The translations under genes were made by a program, and so were the position numbers. From Nitriliruptoraceae bacterium (GTDB lineage Bacteria > Actinomycetota > Nitriliruptoria > Nitriliruptorales > Nitriliruptoraceae): a stretch of DNA of 37,960 bases. The notes beneath the pieces are model-generated. The model worked only from the letters and a program-made list of their open reading frames with translations, had not been told where the DNA came from and did not search any database. The stretch covers positions 1 to 37,960 of the forward strand of contig JAFIEQ010000024.1 in the NCBI GenBank assembly GCA_020832455.1, given 5' to 3'. How positions within the stretch are numbered: the first letter of the stretch is position 1; each line of letters opens with the position of its first letter. This document shows positions 30,393-37,960 of the stretch, in pieces.

Positions 30393-32423
30393 TCAGCCGT
30401 CGATGTCCTCGGCCTCGTCGGGCGCCCCGTCCGTGCCGGGTTCGAGCGCCGGGTCCTCGTCGGGTGGGGGCCCGTCGCCGGCCGGGAGGGCGGGGTCCCC
30501 GCCGTCGCGCACGAGCTCGACCAGCCGCTCGACCAGCCGGGCGGCGATGGGGCCGGCGACCTCGCCGCCGGCGCCGCCGTCCTCGACCAGCACCGCGAAG
30601 CCCAGGTCCTCCCAGGTGCCGATGAACCAGGCGTGGGTGACCCCGTCGGTGGTCTGTGCGCTGCCGGTCTTGCCCCGCACCTCCTCGCCGTCCACAGCGG
30701 CCGGGACCCCCGTCCCGTCCGTGACCACGGTCCGCATCATCGTGCGGAGCTGATCGGCGGTCCCCGTCGCCAGCGGGATGGTCTCGCCCGGACCGTCGCC
30801 CCGCAGCAGGTAGGGCTGGTCCCAGCTGCCGTCGATCGTCGCGGCCGCCACACTGGCGAGGTGGAGCGGGGAGGTCTCGACCCGAGCCTGGCCGAACGCG
30901 GCCGCCCCCCGCTCGGCGAGGTCCGTCGGCTCCGGGAAGGAGCCGCCGAACGCCGTGAGCGGGACCAACGGCTCCACGCCGAACCCGAAGCGCTCGGCGG
31001 CCGCGGTGAGCCGCTCCGCCTCCAGCGCGCCGCCGAGCGTCGCGAACGTGGTGTTGCACGAGATCGCGAACGCCTCCTCGAGGGTGGTGGTCCCGAGCGA
31101 CCGGTTGCCGGCGTTGGGCACCCGCAGCCCTCCGACCGTGGTCTCCGCGGGGCACTCGACCTGCGTGCCGGTCCCGGCCCCCTCGGCGAGCAGCGCCTCG
31201 GCGGTGATCACCTTGAAGGTGGAGCCGGGCGGGTAGCGGCCGGAGAAGGCGCGGTTGAACCCGCCGAGCGGTCGGCTCGCGCTGCCTCGGATCGCGCCGT
31301 CGGTGTCGACGACGACCACGGCAGCGGGCAGTTCCGCGAGCTCGATGGCATCCTCGACCGCGCGTTGGACGGCGATGTCGATCGTGGTCTCCACCGGGGC
31401 GGAGGGGTCGGCCTGGGAGGCCCCGAGCTCGACCTGCAGCGGGCCCGTGTCCCCCTCCACCAGTCCGAGCAGGATCCGCTCGCTGCCCTGCATCTGGTCG
31501 TCGAAGACCAGTTCGAGGCCGAACTGCGGGATGCGGTCGCCACGTTCCAGGCTGTCGTCGCCCTCGAGCTGTTCGGCGGTCGCCTCCTCGATGGCGCCGA
31601 CGATGTGGCGGGCGAACCCGGTGTCGTAGGGGGCGCGGGCGGTCGAGGTGCGGCGCAGGATCCCACCAGCCTGGCGCAGGCGCGGCGACGCCTCGTCCGC
31701 GCGGGTCTCCGTGACGGTGACGATCTCGTAGAACCAGCCCTCGACCAGGTCGTCGCGACCGAGCTCGCGTTCCGCGGCGGCCTCGCTGCCGGGGATGGCC
31801 GAGGCGAACGCCCGCACGATCGCCTCGGCGTCGTCCACCGCGGTCGGCTCGAACCCGAAGGTGACGAGGTTGCCCGTCCCCACCAGCGGGGTGTCGTCGG
31901 CCGCGAGGATCGGTTCCCGGTCGACGTCCTCGCTGACGCGACCGAACCGCCAGGTCGGGCGCAGTTCCGGGTGGATCGTGGTCAGGTTCCAGTCCACGCC
32001 CCACGACCCCCGCTCGCGGCTGAGCTGGATCGTGGTGTCCCACCCGATGGGCTCGGCCAGGTCCTCGAAGCGGACCTCGACCGCGACGGGGACGCTGGCC
32101 CGGCCGTCCACCTCGCTGGCGACCTCGCCGGCCTCGAGGACCAGGCTGCCCGCCTCCAACCCGGCGAGCAGCTGCCGGTGCCGGTCGGCGAAGTCCTCGG
32201 GCGTCTCGCCCCGGACGAGCGTCGCCATGGCGGTCGTGTCGCCCGCCTCCCACGCGTCGAGGTAGGCCGCGACGGTCGCCTCGGGATCCTCCCCGGGCTG
32301 TGCCTGCTGCGCCTCGTCCTCGGCCGGGTCCAGGGTGTCCGACAGCCACCACCAGCCGCCGTACACCACGCCGCCGACCACGACCAGACCGATGAGGACG
32401 GCCAGCACCTCTCGGACACGCAC
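30393..32423 (-). CDS. Class B penicillin-binding protein with NTF2-like N-terminal domain
   Basis: This transpeptidase cross-links peptidoglycan. The GTG at 32423 is preferred because GGAGGGG lies 6 nt before it; an ATG at 32438 would add five residues. There is one N-terminal membrane span (VLAVLIGLVVVGGVVYGGWWW), then an NTF2/MecA_N-like domain (DPEATVAAYLDAWEAGDT...). A PBP dimer domain follows, then the penicilloyl-transferase domain with Ser401 in PGSTFKVI, the SxN motif ISCNTTF and KTG in RGKTGSAQ. The acidic Pro/Asp-rich tail is unusual. It is next to a DUF4349 lipoprotein on the same strand, which suggests envelope function. Confidence 0.9.
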   Translation of the reverse strand: MRVREVLAVLIGLVVVGGVVYGGWWWLSDTLDPAEDEAQQAQPGEDPEATVAAYLDAWEAGDTTAMATLVRGETPEDFADRHRQLLAGLEAGSLVLEAGEVASEVDGRASVPVAVEVRFEDLAEPIGWDTTIQLSRERGSWGVDWNLTTIHPELRPTWRFGRVSEDVDREPILAADDTPLVGTGNLVTFGFEPTAVDDAEAIVRAFASAIPGSEAAAERELGRDDLVEGWFYEIVTVTETRADEASPRLRQAGGILRRTSTARAPYDTGFARHIVGAIEEATAEQLEGDDSLERGDRIPQFGLELVFDDQMQGSERILLGLVEGDTGPLQVELGASQADPSAPVETTIDIAVQRAVEDAIELAELPAAVVVVDTDGAIRGSASRPLGGFNRAFSGRYPPGSTFKVITAEALLAEGAGTGTQVECPAETTVGGLRVPNAGNRSLGTTTLEEAFAISCNTTFATLGGALEAERLTAAAERFGFGVEPLVPLTAFGGSFPEPTDLAERGAAAFGQARVETSPLHLASVAAATIDGSWDQPYLLRGDGPGETIPLATGTADQLRTMMRTVVTDGTGVPAAVDGEEVRGKTGSAQTTDGVTHAWFIGTWEDLGFAVLVEDGGAGGEVAGPIAARLVERLVELVRDGGDPALPAGDGPPPDEDPALEPGTDGAPDEAEDIDG

Positions 32424-32484
32424 GCGCGTCCCCTCCATCGTCGCGACTGCCGGTGCAGCGGGCGTCCGGCACGGTACCCGCCGC

Positions 32485-33594
32485 CTACGACGCCGGGCCG
32501 GAGGGCGGGGGCGTCACGGTCGGCTCCGGGGCCGCACGCCGTGCCCGGCGCCGCCGGGACCACCACCCGAGCGGCACCGCGACCGGCAGCGCCACCAGCA
32601 GCGCGATCGGCAGGACCGTCAGCGCGAAGCGGATGGCGACGTCGGCCAGCGCGGTCAACGCCCGTGCGGTCGCGGTCAGCGCGTCGCGGACCGTCTCCCC
32701 GGGCGACCAGGTGGGATCGGCCACGGGGCGGGCGGACGCGGCGGTGTCCAGCACCACGTCGATCGTGGCGAGCGACACCTGGTCGTCCAGGACCGAGCGT
32801 CGGGCGTCGATGCGGTCGATCTCCGCGCGCACCTCACGGATGCGTTCGAAGACGTCCAACAGGTCACCGGCCCGCGAGTTCGCGTCCCGCAGGTCGCCGA
32901 GCAGGGCACGCAGTTCGTCCTCGTAGGCGACGAGGTTGCGTCGGCTGGCCTCGAGGTCGATGGACTCCGCGGTGACGTCGCGCTCGTCGATCCGGCGGGT
33001 GGGGACCGCGACCGCCAGCTCGTCGAGTGCCTCGACGGTGTCGAACAGCGCCGGGCTCGGGACGCGTAGCCGGATGGAGCCGCGCACGACCCCCTCCTGG
33101 TCGCGTTGCAGGTCCGTCTCCGCGACGAAGCCACCCGCGGCGGTCACGATGTCCACGATGTCGTCGACCGCGGCGGCGGTGTCCGCGACCTCGAGCTCGA
33201 GGTACGCCGTGCGGATGATGCGGCGTCCGGCCTGGGGATCGGCGGTCGAGGTCGCCTCACCGTCGTCGGAGGCAGCGGGTGGCTCGAACGAGCCTCCCTC
33301 GCCGGAGTCGTCGGCGGCGGTGTCCTCGAACTCCGCCATCTCCATGTCGTCCATCTCCGGCGCCGGGCCGCGCCCGTCCGAGGTGGTGCCGGCGCCCGAG
33401 ACCTCGTCGAAGACGCCCTCGTCGCTGGCGCTGCAGGCCGTGAGCAGCATCGCCGCGGTCAGCGCCACGCTCAGCAGCCCAGCGCGCCGCCGGCGGGTGC
33501 TCGGCGCCGGGACCGGCCGGGGAGCGCGCGAGCGGGGCCGCTCGGCGTGGACGTCCAGCGGCGTGCCGTGGGGGCGGGGCGGCTGACGCGACAT
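32485..33594 (-). CDS. DUF4349 lipoprotein
   Basis: This 369-aa envelope protein starts at ATG 33594, 6 nt after GGAG. A basic cytosolic stretch (1-37) precedes a signal segment and lipobox LTAC with Cys54. An acidic Asp/Glu-rich linker follows. The DUF4349 domain has IIRTAYLELEVADTAAAVDDI, IRLRVPSPALFDTVEALDEL and a coiled coil (FERIREVRAEIDRIDARRSVLDDQ split over two halves). A C-terminal membrane span LPIALLVALPVAVPLGWW and a basic tail end the chain. Function is unknown. It lies 61 nt upstream of the PBP gene, probably in the same transcript. Confidence 0.85.
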   Translation of the reverse strand: MSRQPPRPHGTPLDVHAERPRSRAPRPVPAPSTRRRRAGLLSVALTAAMLLTACSASDEGVFDEVSGAGTTSDGRGPAPEMDDMEMAEFEDTAADDSGEGGSFEPPAASDDGEATSTADPQAGRRIIRTAYLELEVADTAAAVDDIVDIVTAAGGFVAETDLQRDQEGVVRGSIRLRVPSPALFDTVEALDELAVAVPTRRIDERDVTAESIDLEASRRNLVAYEDELRALLGDLRDANSRAGDLLDVFERIREVRAEIDRIDARRSVLDDQVSLATIDVVLDTAASARPVADPTWSPGETVRDALTATARALTALADVAIRFALTVLPIALLVALPVAVPLGWWSRRRRARRAAPEPTVTPPPSGPAS

Positions 33595-33965
33595 CGTGGG
33601 CTCCGATCGGATCGGGCCCCGTGGACTCGGGGCGCGGGTCGCCGGTGGGACGGCGTCGGGACCGCCACGGTTCCCGCGGGTCCCCGGTGCGGATCGGGCG
33701 AGGTGTGCGCCGAACGGTTCACGGCGCAACGTTCGGTTTGACCTGCCGACGCCCGCGCGATCCACTCGCGCGCAGGTGCGCGGCCGCCGGACACCGGCGA
33801 CGGGACGCGCTCGGGCACCGGTCCGCGCACCCGTGCGGCCTAGGCTCGATGACGCGCCGCGCGCCGTCGACACCGCAACGGACCCGCCCGCTGCCGTACC
33901 GGACCCGCACCACGCGGTCCGACCAGCGCGTACGCCCCGATCACGCGACCACGAGAGCCCACACG
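33595..33965. promoter_or_regulatory. Divergent intergenic region of DUF4349 and kgd
   Basis: These 371 nt contain no convincing gene. TTGACC at 33738-33743 and TAGGCT at 33841-33846 are candidate -35 and -10 elements on the plus strand, but they are too far apart to be one promoter. TAGGCT matches the -10 type seen elsewhere in the window, and would give a 5' leader of about 110 nt for kgd. Confidence 0.35.
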
Positions 33966-36900
33966 ATGGCCGATCGCACCGCTCCTGCTTCCCGCTCCCA
34001 GTCCGAGCTCAACGCGTGGCTCGTCGAGGAGATGTACGAGCAGTTCCGCGATGACCCGGACTCGCTGCCCAAGGGCTGGCAGGACTTCTTCGCGGACTAC
34101 CGGCCCGAGGACCGGCCGAACGGCACGGGCAACGGCTCGTCCGGTCGGTCCTCCGGCGGCTCGTCGGGCTCGTCCGACACGGCCGCGGGGTCCGCCTCCT
34201 CGTCCCGCAGGGCCGTGGCGGCCCTCGTCGAGGGCGACGAACCCAAGCGTCTTCGCGGTGTCGGGGCGCGCATCGTGGAGAACATGGAGACCTCGCTGGA
34301 GGTCCCGACCGCGACCAGCGTGCGCGACGTCCCGGCCAAGCTGCTCGAGATCAACCGCCGCATCGTCAACAACTACCTGCGACGCACCCGGGGCGGCAAG
34401 GTCTCGTTCACCCACCTCATCGCCTACGCCATGGTCAAGGCGGTCGAGGCGGTCCCGTCCATGACCAACGTCTTCGCCGAGGACGACGGCAAGCCGGCGG
34501 TGCTGCGTCGGGAGCAGTTCGGCCTCGGCCTGGCCGTCGACGTGGAGAACGACGACGGGTCACGCACGCTGCTCGTGCCGGTGATCCAGGACGCGGGCTC
34601 GATGTCGTTCGAGGCGTTCCTGCGCGCCTACGAGGAGCTGATCCGCAAGATCCGGACCGGCAAGCTCGACCCGGCGATGTTCTCCGGCGGCACGATCACG
34701 CTCACCAACCCGGGCACGATCGGCACCGTCCACTCCATCCCGCGGCTCATGGGTGGGCAGTCGGCCATCCTCGGCGTCGGCGCGATCGACTTCCCCGCCG
34801 AGTACCAGGCGACCGACCCGCGACAGCTCGCCAAGATCGGCGTCGGCAAGGTCATCACCCTGACCTCGACCTACGACCACCGGGTGATCCAGGGCGCGGA
34901 GTCCGGGCTGTTCCTCAACCGGGTCCACCAGCTGCTCATCGGCGAGCACGGCTTCTACGACGACGTCTTCGCCTCGCTCGGACTGCCCTACGAGCCAGCG
35001 CGCTGGCGGACCGACACCGGGGCGCTGGACTCGGAGACGGACCTGCTCACCAAGCAGATGCGCGTCGACCAGCTCACGAACATGTACCGCGTCCGCGGGC
35101 ACCTGATCGCCGACCTCGATCCGCTGCGCCAGCGGCCGCCGTCGATGCACCCGGAGCTCGATCCGACCCACTACGGGCTGTCGATCTGGGACAACGACCG
35201 GGAGTTCCTGGCCGAGCTCGCTGGCGAGGCCAAGCGCATCCCGCTCGGCGACCTGATGGGCGTGCTGCGCGACGCCTACTGCCGCACGATCGGCATCGAG
35301 TACGGCCACGTGCTCGACCCGGAGGAGAAGGAGTGGATCAAGGCCCAGGTTGAGGGCGCGTCGGCGGACGTCCCGGCCGAGGACCAGCCGTGGATCCTGG
35401 AGCGGCTGAACGCCGCCGAGGCCTTCGAGTCGTTCCTGCACACCAAGTACGTCGGGCAGAAGCGCTTCGGTCTGGAGGGCGCGGAGTCGTTGATCCCGCT
35501 GCTCGACGCGGTGTGCGAGGCCGCCGCCGACAGCGAGGTGGCCGACATCGTGATGGGCATGGCCCACCGCGGCCGACTCAACGTGCTGTCCAACATCGTC
35601 GGCAAGTCGCACCGGCAGATCTTCGGCGAGTTCGAGGGTCACATCGACCCCGACACCGTGCAGGGATCGGGCGACGTGAAGTACCACCTCGGCACCTCGG
35701 GGACCTACGAGGCGCGCTCCGGCGAGACCGTCGAACTGCACCTGCCACCCAATCCCTCCCACCTCGAGGCGGTCAACCCCGTCGTGGAGGGCATCGCTCG
35801 CGCCAAGCAGGACCGCTACGACCGCGGGGACGAGGACATCTTCCCGGTGCTCCCGCTGCTGATGCACGGCGATGCGGCGTTCGCGGGTCAGGGCGTGGTC
35901 AACGAGACGCTCAACCTCTCGCAGCTGCGTGGTTACCGCACCGGCGGCACGATCCACGTGGTCATCAACAACCAGGTCGGGTTCACCACCGCCCCGGAGG
36001 AGTCACGGTCGTCGTTCTACGCGACCGACGTCGCCAAGGCGGTGCAGGCGCCGATCCTGCACGTCAACGGTGACGACCCCGAGGCGGTCGTGCGCGTCGC
36101 CCGGCTGGCGTTCGACTACCGCCGCACCTTCCACCGCGACATCGTCATCGACCTCGTCTGCTACCGGCGGCACGGTCACAACGAGGCCGACGACCCCTCC
36201 TACACCCAGCCGCAGATGTACGAACTGATCGAGAACCACCGCTCGGTGCGCAAGCTCTACACCGAGCGGCTGGTGCGTCGCGGCGACATCTCCATCGAGC
36301 AGGCGGAGGAGTTCCTCGAGGACTTCGAGGCGCGCCTGCAGCAGTCGTTCGACGAGACCAAGCAGGCGGCACCGCCCGAGCCGCCCAAGGCCGCCAAGCC
36401 GCAGGAACTCGGGGTGCTCGAGCAGGTGGAGACCGGGGTGGATCGGGGCCACCTCGACCGGATCGCCGCGGTCCAGTTCGAACTGCCCGACGGGTTCACG
36501 CGCCACCCCAAGCTCGACCGCATCTTCAAGCGGGCCAAGGAGCGCTACGAGGCCGAGTCGATCGACTGGGCGCTCGGGGAGACGCTCGCGTTCGGGTCGT
36601 TGCTGCTCGAGGGCATCAACGTGCGCGTCGCCGGGCAGGACTCGCGGCGCGGGACCTTCTCCCAGCGCCACGCCGTGCAGGTCGACTTCAAGACGGGTGC
36701 CGAGTACCTGCCGCTGGCCAACCTCGCCGCCGAGCAGGGCAAGTGGTTCATCTACGACTCGCTGCTCAGCGAGTACGCCGCGGTCGGCTTCGAGTACGGC
36801 TACTCGGTCGAGGACAAGGACACCCTGGTCTGCTGGGAGGCCCAGTTCGGCGACTTCGTCAACGGCGCCCAGATCATCATCGACCAGTTCATCGTCGCCG

Positions 36901-37631
36901 CCGAGGACAAGTGGCACGCGACCTCCGGGCTCGTGCTGCTGCTGCCGCACGGGTACGAGGGGCAGGGCCCGGAGCACTCCTCCGCCCGCATCGAGCGGTT
37001 CCTGACGTTGTGTGCGGAGGACAACATCCAGGTGGTCAACGCGACGACCGCCGCGCAGTACTTCCACGTGCTTCGGCGGCAGATGCACCGGGAGGTGCGC
37101 AAGCCCCTGGTCATCTTCACGCCCAAGTCGCTGCTGCGCTCACCGAACGCGTACTCGTCGTTGTCGGCGTTCACCGACGGATCGTTCCAGGAGGTGCTGG
37201 ACGATCCGCGGTTCGCCGAGGGCGGCGAGGGCGTGGACGCCCGCGAGGGGGTCCGCACCGTCGTGCTGTGTTCGGGCAAGGTCGGCTACGACGTCATCGC
37301 GGCCCGCGCGGAGCGTTCGTTGGACGACGCGGTGGCGGTGGTCCGGGTCGAGCAGCTGTACCCGTTCCCAGACGGCCGGATCGGCGAGATCCTGGAGGGC
37401 TACCCCCAGGCGACCGACATCTGCTGGGTCCAGGAGGAGCCGGAGAACATGGGCCCCTGGGGCTTCGTCGACGGCCGGCTGTGGAACCTGCTGGAGTCGC
37501 TCGGCGAGGGCCGCACGCTCCGGCGTGCGACCCGGGTGCCGTCGGCGTCGCCCGCCGCGGGCCAGCACGTCGTGCACGAGCAGGAGCACGAGCAGCTGAT
37601 GGGCGAGACCCTGGACCCCGCGACCGACTGA
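33966..37631 (+). CDS. kgd: Multifunctional 2-oxoglutarate decarboxylase/dehydrogenase E1 with E2 acyltransferase domain
   Basis: Kgd (SucA with a fused SucB-like domain) performs the 2-oxoglutarate step of the TCA cycle in Actinomycetota. The ATG at 33966 gives 1221 aa, close to the mycobacterial 1230. The N-terminal helix (LNAWLVEEMYEQFRDDPDSL) leads to a Ser/Gly-rich linker. The acyltransferase domain follows with its catalytic His305 in STYDHRVIQGAES. The ThDP E1 domain has MAHRGRLNVL, HGDAAFAGQGVVNETLNLS, INNQVGFTT and YRRHGHNEADDP. The C-terminal part includes FSQRHAVQVDF, LVCWEAQFGDF, and GPEHSSARIERFL. There is no lipoyl domain, as in other Kgd proteins, so a lipoyl E2 must be supplied in trans. 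Confidence 0.96.
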   Translation: MADRTAPASRSQSELNAWLVEEMYEQFRDDPDSLPKGWQDFFADYRPEDRPNGTGNGSSGRSSGGSSGSSDTAAGSASSSRRAVAALVEGDEPKRLRGVGARIVENMETSLEVPTATSVRDVPAKLLEINRRIVNNYLRRTRGGKVSFTHLIAYAMVKAVEAVPSMTNVFAEDDGKPAVLRREQFGLGLAVDVENDDGSRTLLVPVIQDAGSMSFEAFLRAYEELIRKIRTGKLDPAMFSGGTITLTNPGTIGTVHSIPRLMGGQSAILGVGAIDFPAEYQATDPRQLAKIGVGKVITLTSTYDHRVIQGAESGLFLNRVHQLLIGEHGFYDDVFASLGLPYEPARWRTDTGALDSETDLLTKQMRVDQLTNMYRVRGHLIADLDPLRQRPPSMHPELDPTHYGLSIWDNDREFLAELAGEAKRIPLGDLMGVLRDAYCRTIGIEYGHVLDPEEKEWIKAQVEGASADVPAEDQPWILERLNAAEAFESFLHTKYVGQKRFGLEGAESLIPLLDAVCEAAADSEVADIVMGMAHRGRLNVLSNIVGKSHRQIFGEFEGHIDPDTVQGSGDVKYHLGTSGTYEARSGETVELHLPPNPSHLEAVNPVVEGIARAKQDRYDRGDEDIFPVLPLLMHGDAAFAGQGVVNETLNLSQLRGYRTGGTIHVVINNQVGFTTAPEESRSSFYATDVAKAVQAPILHVNGDDPEAVVRVARLAFDYRRTFHRDIVIDLVCYRRHGHNEADDPSYTQPQMYELIENHRSVRKLYTERLVRRGDISIEQAEEFLEDFEARLQQSFDETKQAAPPEPPKAAKPQELGVLEQVETGVDRGHLDRIAAVQFELPDGFTRHPKLDRIFKRAKERYEAESIDWALGETLAFGSLLLEGINVRVAGQDSRRGTFSQRHAVQVDFKTGAEYLPLANLAAEQGKWFIYDSLLSEYAAVGFEYGYSVEDKDTLVCWEAQFGDFVNGAQIIIDQFIVAAEDKWHATSGLVLLLPHGYEGQGPEHSSARIERFLTLCAEDNIQVVNATTAAQYFHVLRRQMHREVRKPLVIFTPKSLLRSPNAYSSLSAFTDGSFQEVLDDPRFAEGGEGVDAREGVRTVVLCSGKVGYDVIAARAERSLDDAVAVVRVEQLYPFPDGRIGEILEGYPQATDICWVQEEPENMGPWGFVDGRLWNLLESLGEGRTLRRATRVPSASPAAGQHVVHEQEHEQLMGETLDPATD

Positions 37632-37669
37632 CCCTCGCCCGGGGGCGCGCGCGTCCGGCCGTCGTCCGT
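37632..37669. other. Short gap after kgd
   Basis: These 38 nt contain a GC-rich GCGCGCGCGTCCGGCCGTCG stretch resembling the spacer of the following palindromic repeats. No gene is seen. Confidence 0.4.
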
Positions 37670-37912
37670 GCGAGAAGTGGTCGGCCGACGGTCGGTGCTC
37701 GCGACGCGTCCGGCCCGGGCCGTCGCCCCATGTGGCGGCGTTCGGTGCGAGAACCGGTCCGCGGGCGGTCGGTGCTCGCGACGCGTCCGGCCCGGGCCGT
37801 CGCCCATGCGAGAAGTGGTCGGCCGACGGTCGGTTCTCGCGGTTGGCGTCGGCCGGCGCTCCATGTGGCGGCGTTCGGTGCGAGAACCGGTCCGCGGGCG
37901 GTCGGTTCTCGC
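37670..37912. repeat. Array of four 33-bp palindromic repeats (A-B-A-B)
   Basis: Four elements of exactly 33 bp lie at 37670-37702 (A1), 37747-37779 (B1), 37808-37840 (A2) and 37880-37912 (B2). All begin GCGAGAA and end CTCGC. B2 is the best palindrome, with 10-bp arms GCGAGAACCG and CGGTTCTCGC. A-type centres read GTGGTCGGCCGACGG and B-type CCGGTCCGCGGGCGG. Spacers are also repeated: a 26-bp word follows A1 and B1, and CATGTGGCGGCGTTCGGT precedes B1 and B2. The array follows kgd, and no gene is seen from here to the window end. It may act as transcription stop or as a mobile REP-like element. Confidence 0.85.
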
Positions 37913-37960
37913 CCGCCCCCGGCCCCGCGCGGGCCGCGGCCGGGGGGCGGGGACCCCACC

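Noticed and set aside
29416..32472. A 1018-aa minus-strand frame overlapping the HhH-GPD and PBP genes
   Set aside because: It runs through the poly-G tract as a Pro-rich stretch and otherwise is an Arg/Gly-rich shadow of genes with clear families in another frame.
29889..32975. A 1028-aa plus-strand frame antisense to HhH-GPD, PBP and DUF4349 genes
   Set aside because: It has no family signal; its Gly-rich part is the homopolymer tract, and the opposite strand holds recognisable PBP motifs.
37670..37912. The four repeats as a CRISPR array
   Set aside because: Spacers are themselves repeated and unequal, units alternate in two types, and no cas gene is seen.
37294..37959. A 221-aa minus-strand frame with repeated RPTGSRTERRHMG-like words
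   Set aside because: The peptide repeats are translations of the palindromic DNA repeats plus the antisense of kgd.

Overview
The window looks like a chromosomal segment of a high-GC, deep-branching member of the Actinomycetota. Signs include a one-piece 2-oxoglutarate decarboxylase/dehydrogenase (Kgd), a DUF3263 plus VirR-like LytR_C pair, a glucosyl-3-phosphoglycerate synthase, and TAGGCT/TAGCCT-type -10 boxes with probable leaderless starts. Acidic linkers and chemotaxis-type genes would fit a salt-tolerant lineage such as Nitriliruptoria, but that placement is a guess. I see no transposase, integrase, phage gene, rRNA or CRISPR array.

Layout. (1) 221-1303: a membrane PIN/TRAM protein (YacL type). 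(2) 1595-10153: a plus-strand polycistron of SorC regulator, GutM, glucitol-family PTS (EIIC, EIIC2, EIIB, EIIA), a DRL/DXR-like oxidoreductase with SAF domain, a ThDP-dependent dehydrogenase E1-alpha, E1-beta and lipoyl E2, and HPr. (3) 14064-10174, minus strand: ptsI, a Cof-type HAD, an IspD-family cytidylyltransferase and a second HAD, each pair overlapping by 4 nt. (4) 14323-17737: a degenerate IspD paralogue overlapping ispF, then cysS and rlmB. (5) 17743-23884: S9 peptidase, tRNA-Thr, DUF3263, a VirR-like protein, a soluble PAS-MCP receptor, a CheY-like regulator and GpgS. (6) 24003-25981: a SAM-I riboswitch, a threonine-synthase-family enzyme and a ThiS/MoaD-like carrier. (7) 26015-37631: Ca2+/cation antiporter, nitrobindin, CoA-disulfide-reductase-like flavoprotein, a tiny DUF3309-like membrane protein, HhH-GPD protein, class B PBP, DUF4349 lipoprotein and kgd. 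(8) 37670-37912: four 33-bp palindromic repeats in A-B-A-B order.

How the genes may work together. A complete phosphorelay (EI, HPr, EIIA/B/C) lies beside a DXP-reductoisomerase-like enzyme, an acetoin/pyruvate-dehydrogenase-like E1-E2, and IspD and IspF of the MEP isoprenoid pathway. My leading hypothesis is that the PTS imports 2-C-methyl-D-erythritol or a related polyol as its phosphate. The product would join the MEP pathway, or be oxidised to 1-deoxyxylulose 5-phosphate and cleaved to acetyl-CoA and glyceraldehyde 3-phosphate. A second unit of interest is the riboswitch-controlled thrC-like/sulfur-carrier pair, which looks like a methionine (homocysteine) route from O-phosphohomoserine rather than threonine synthesis. 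A third is the pair of IspD-family proteins that have lost complementary parts of the canonical active site.
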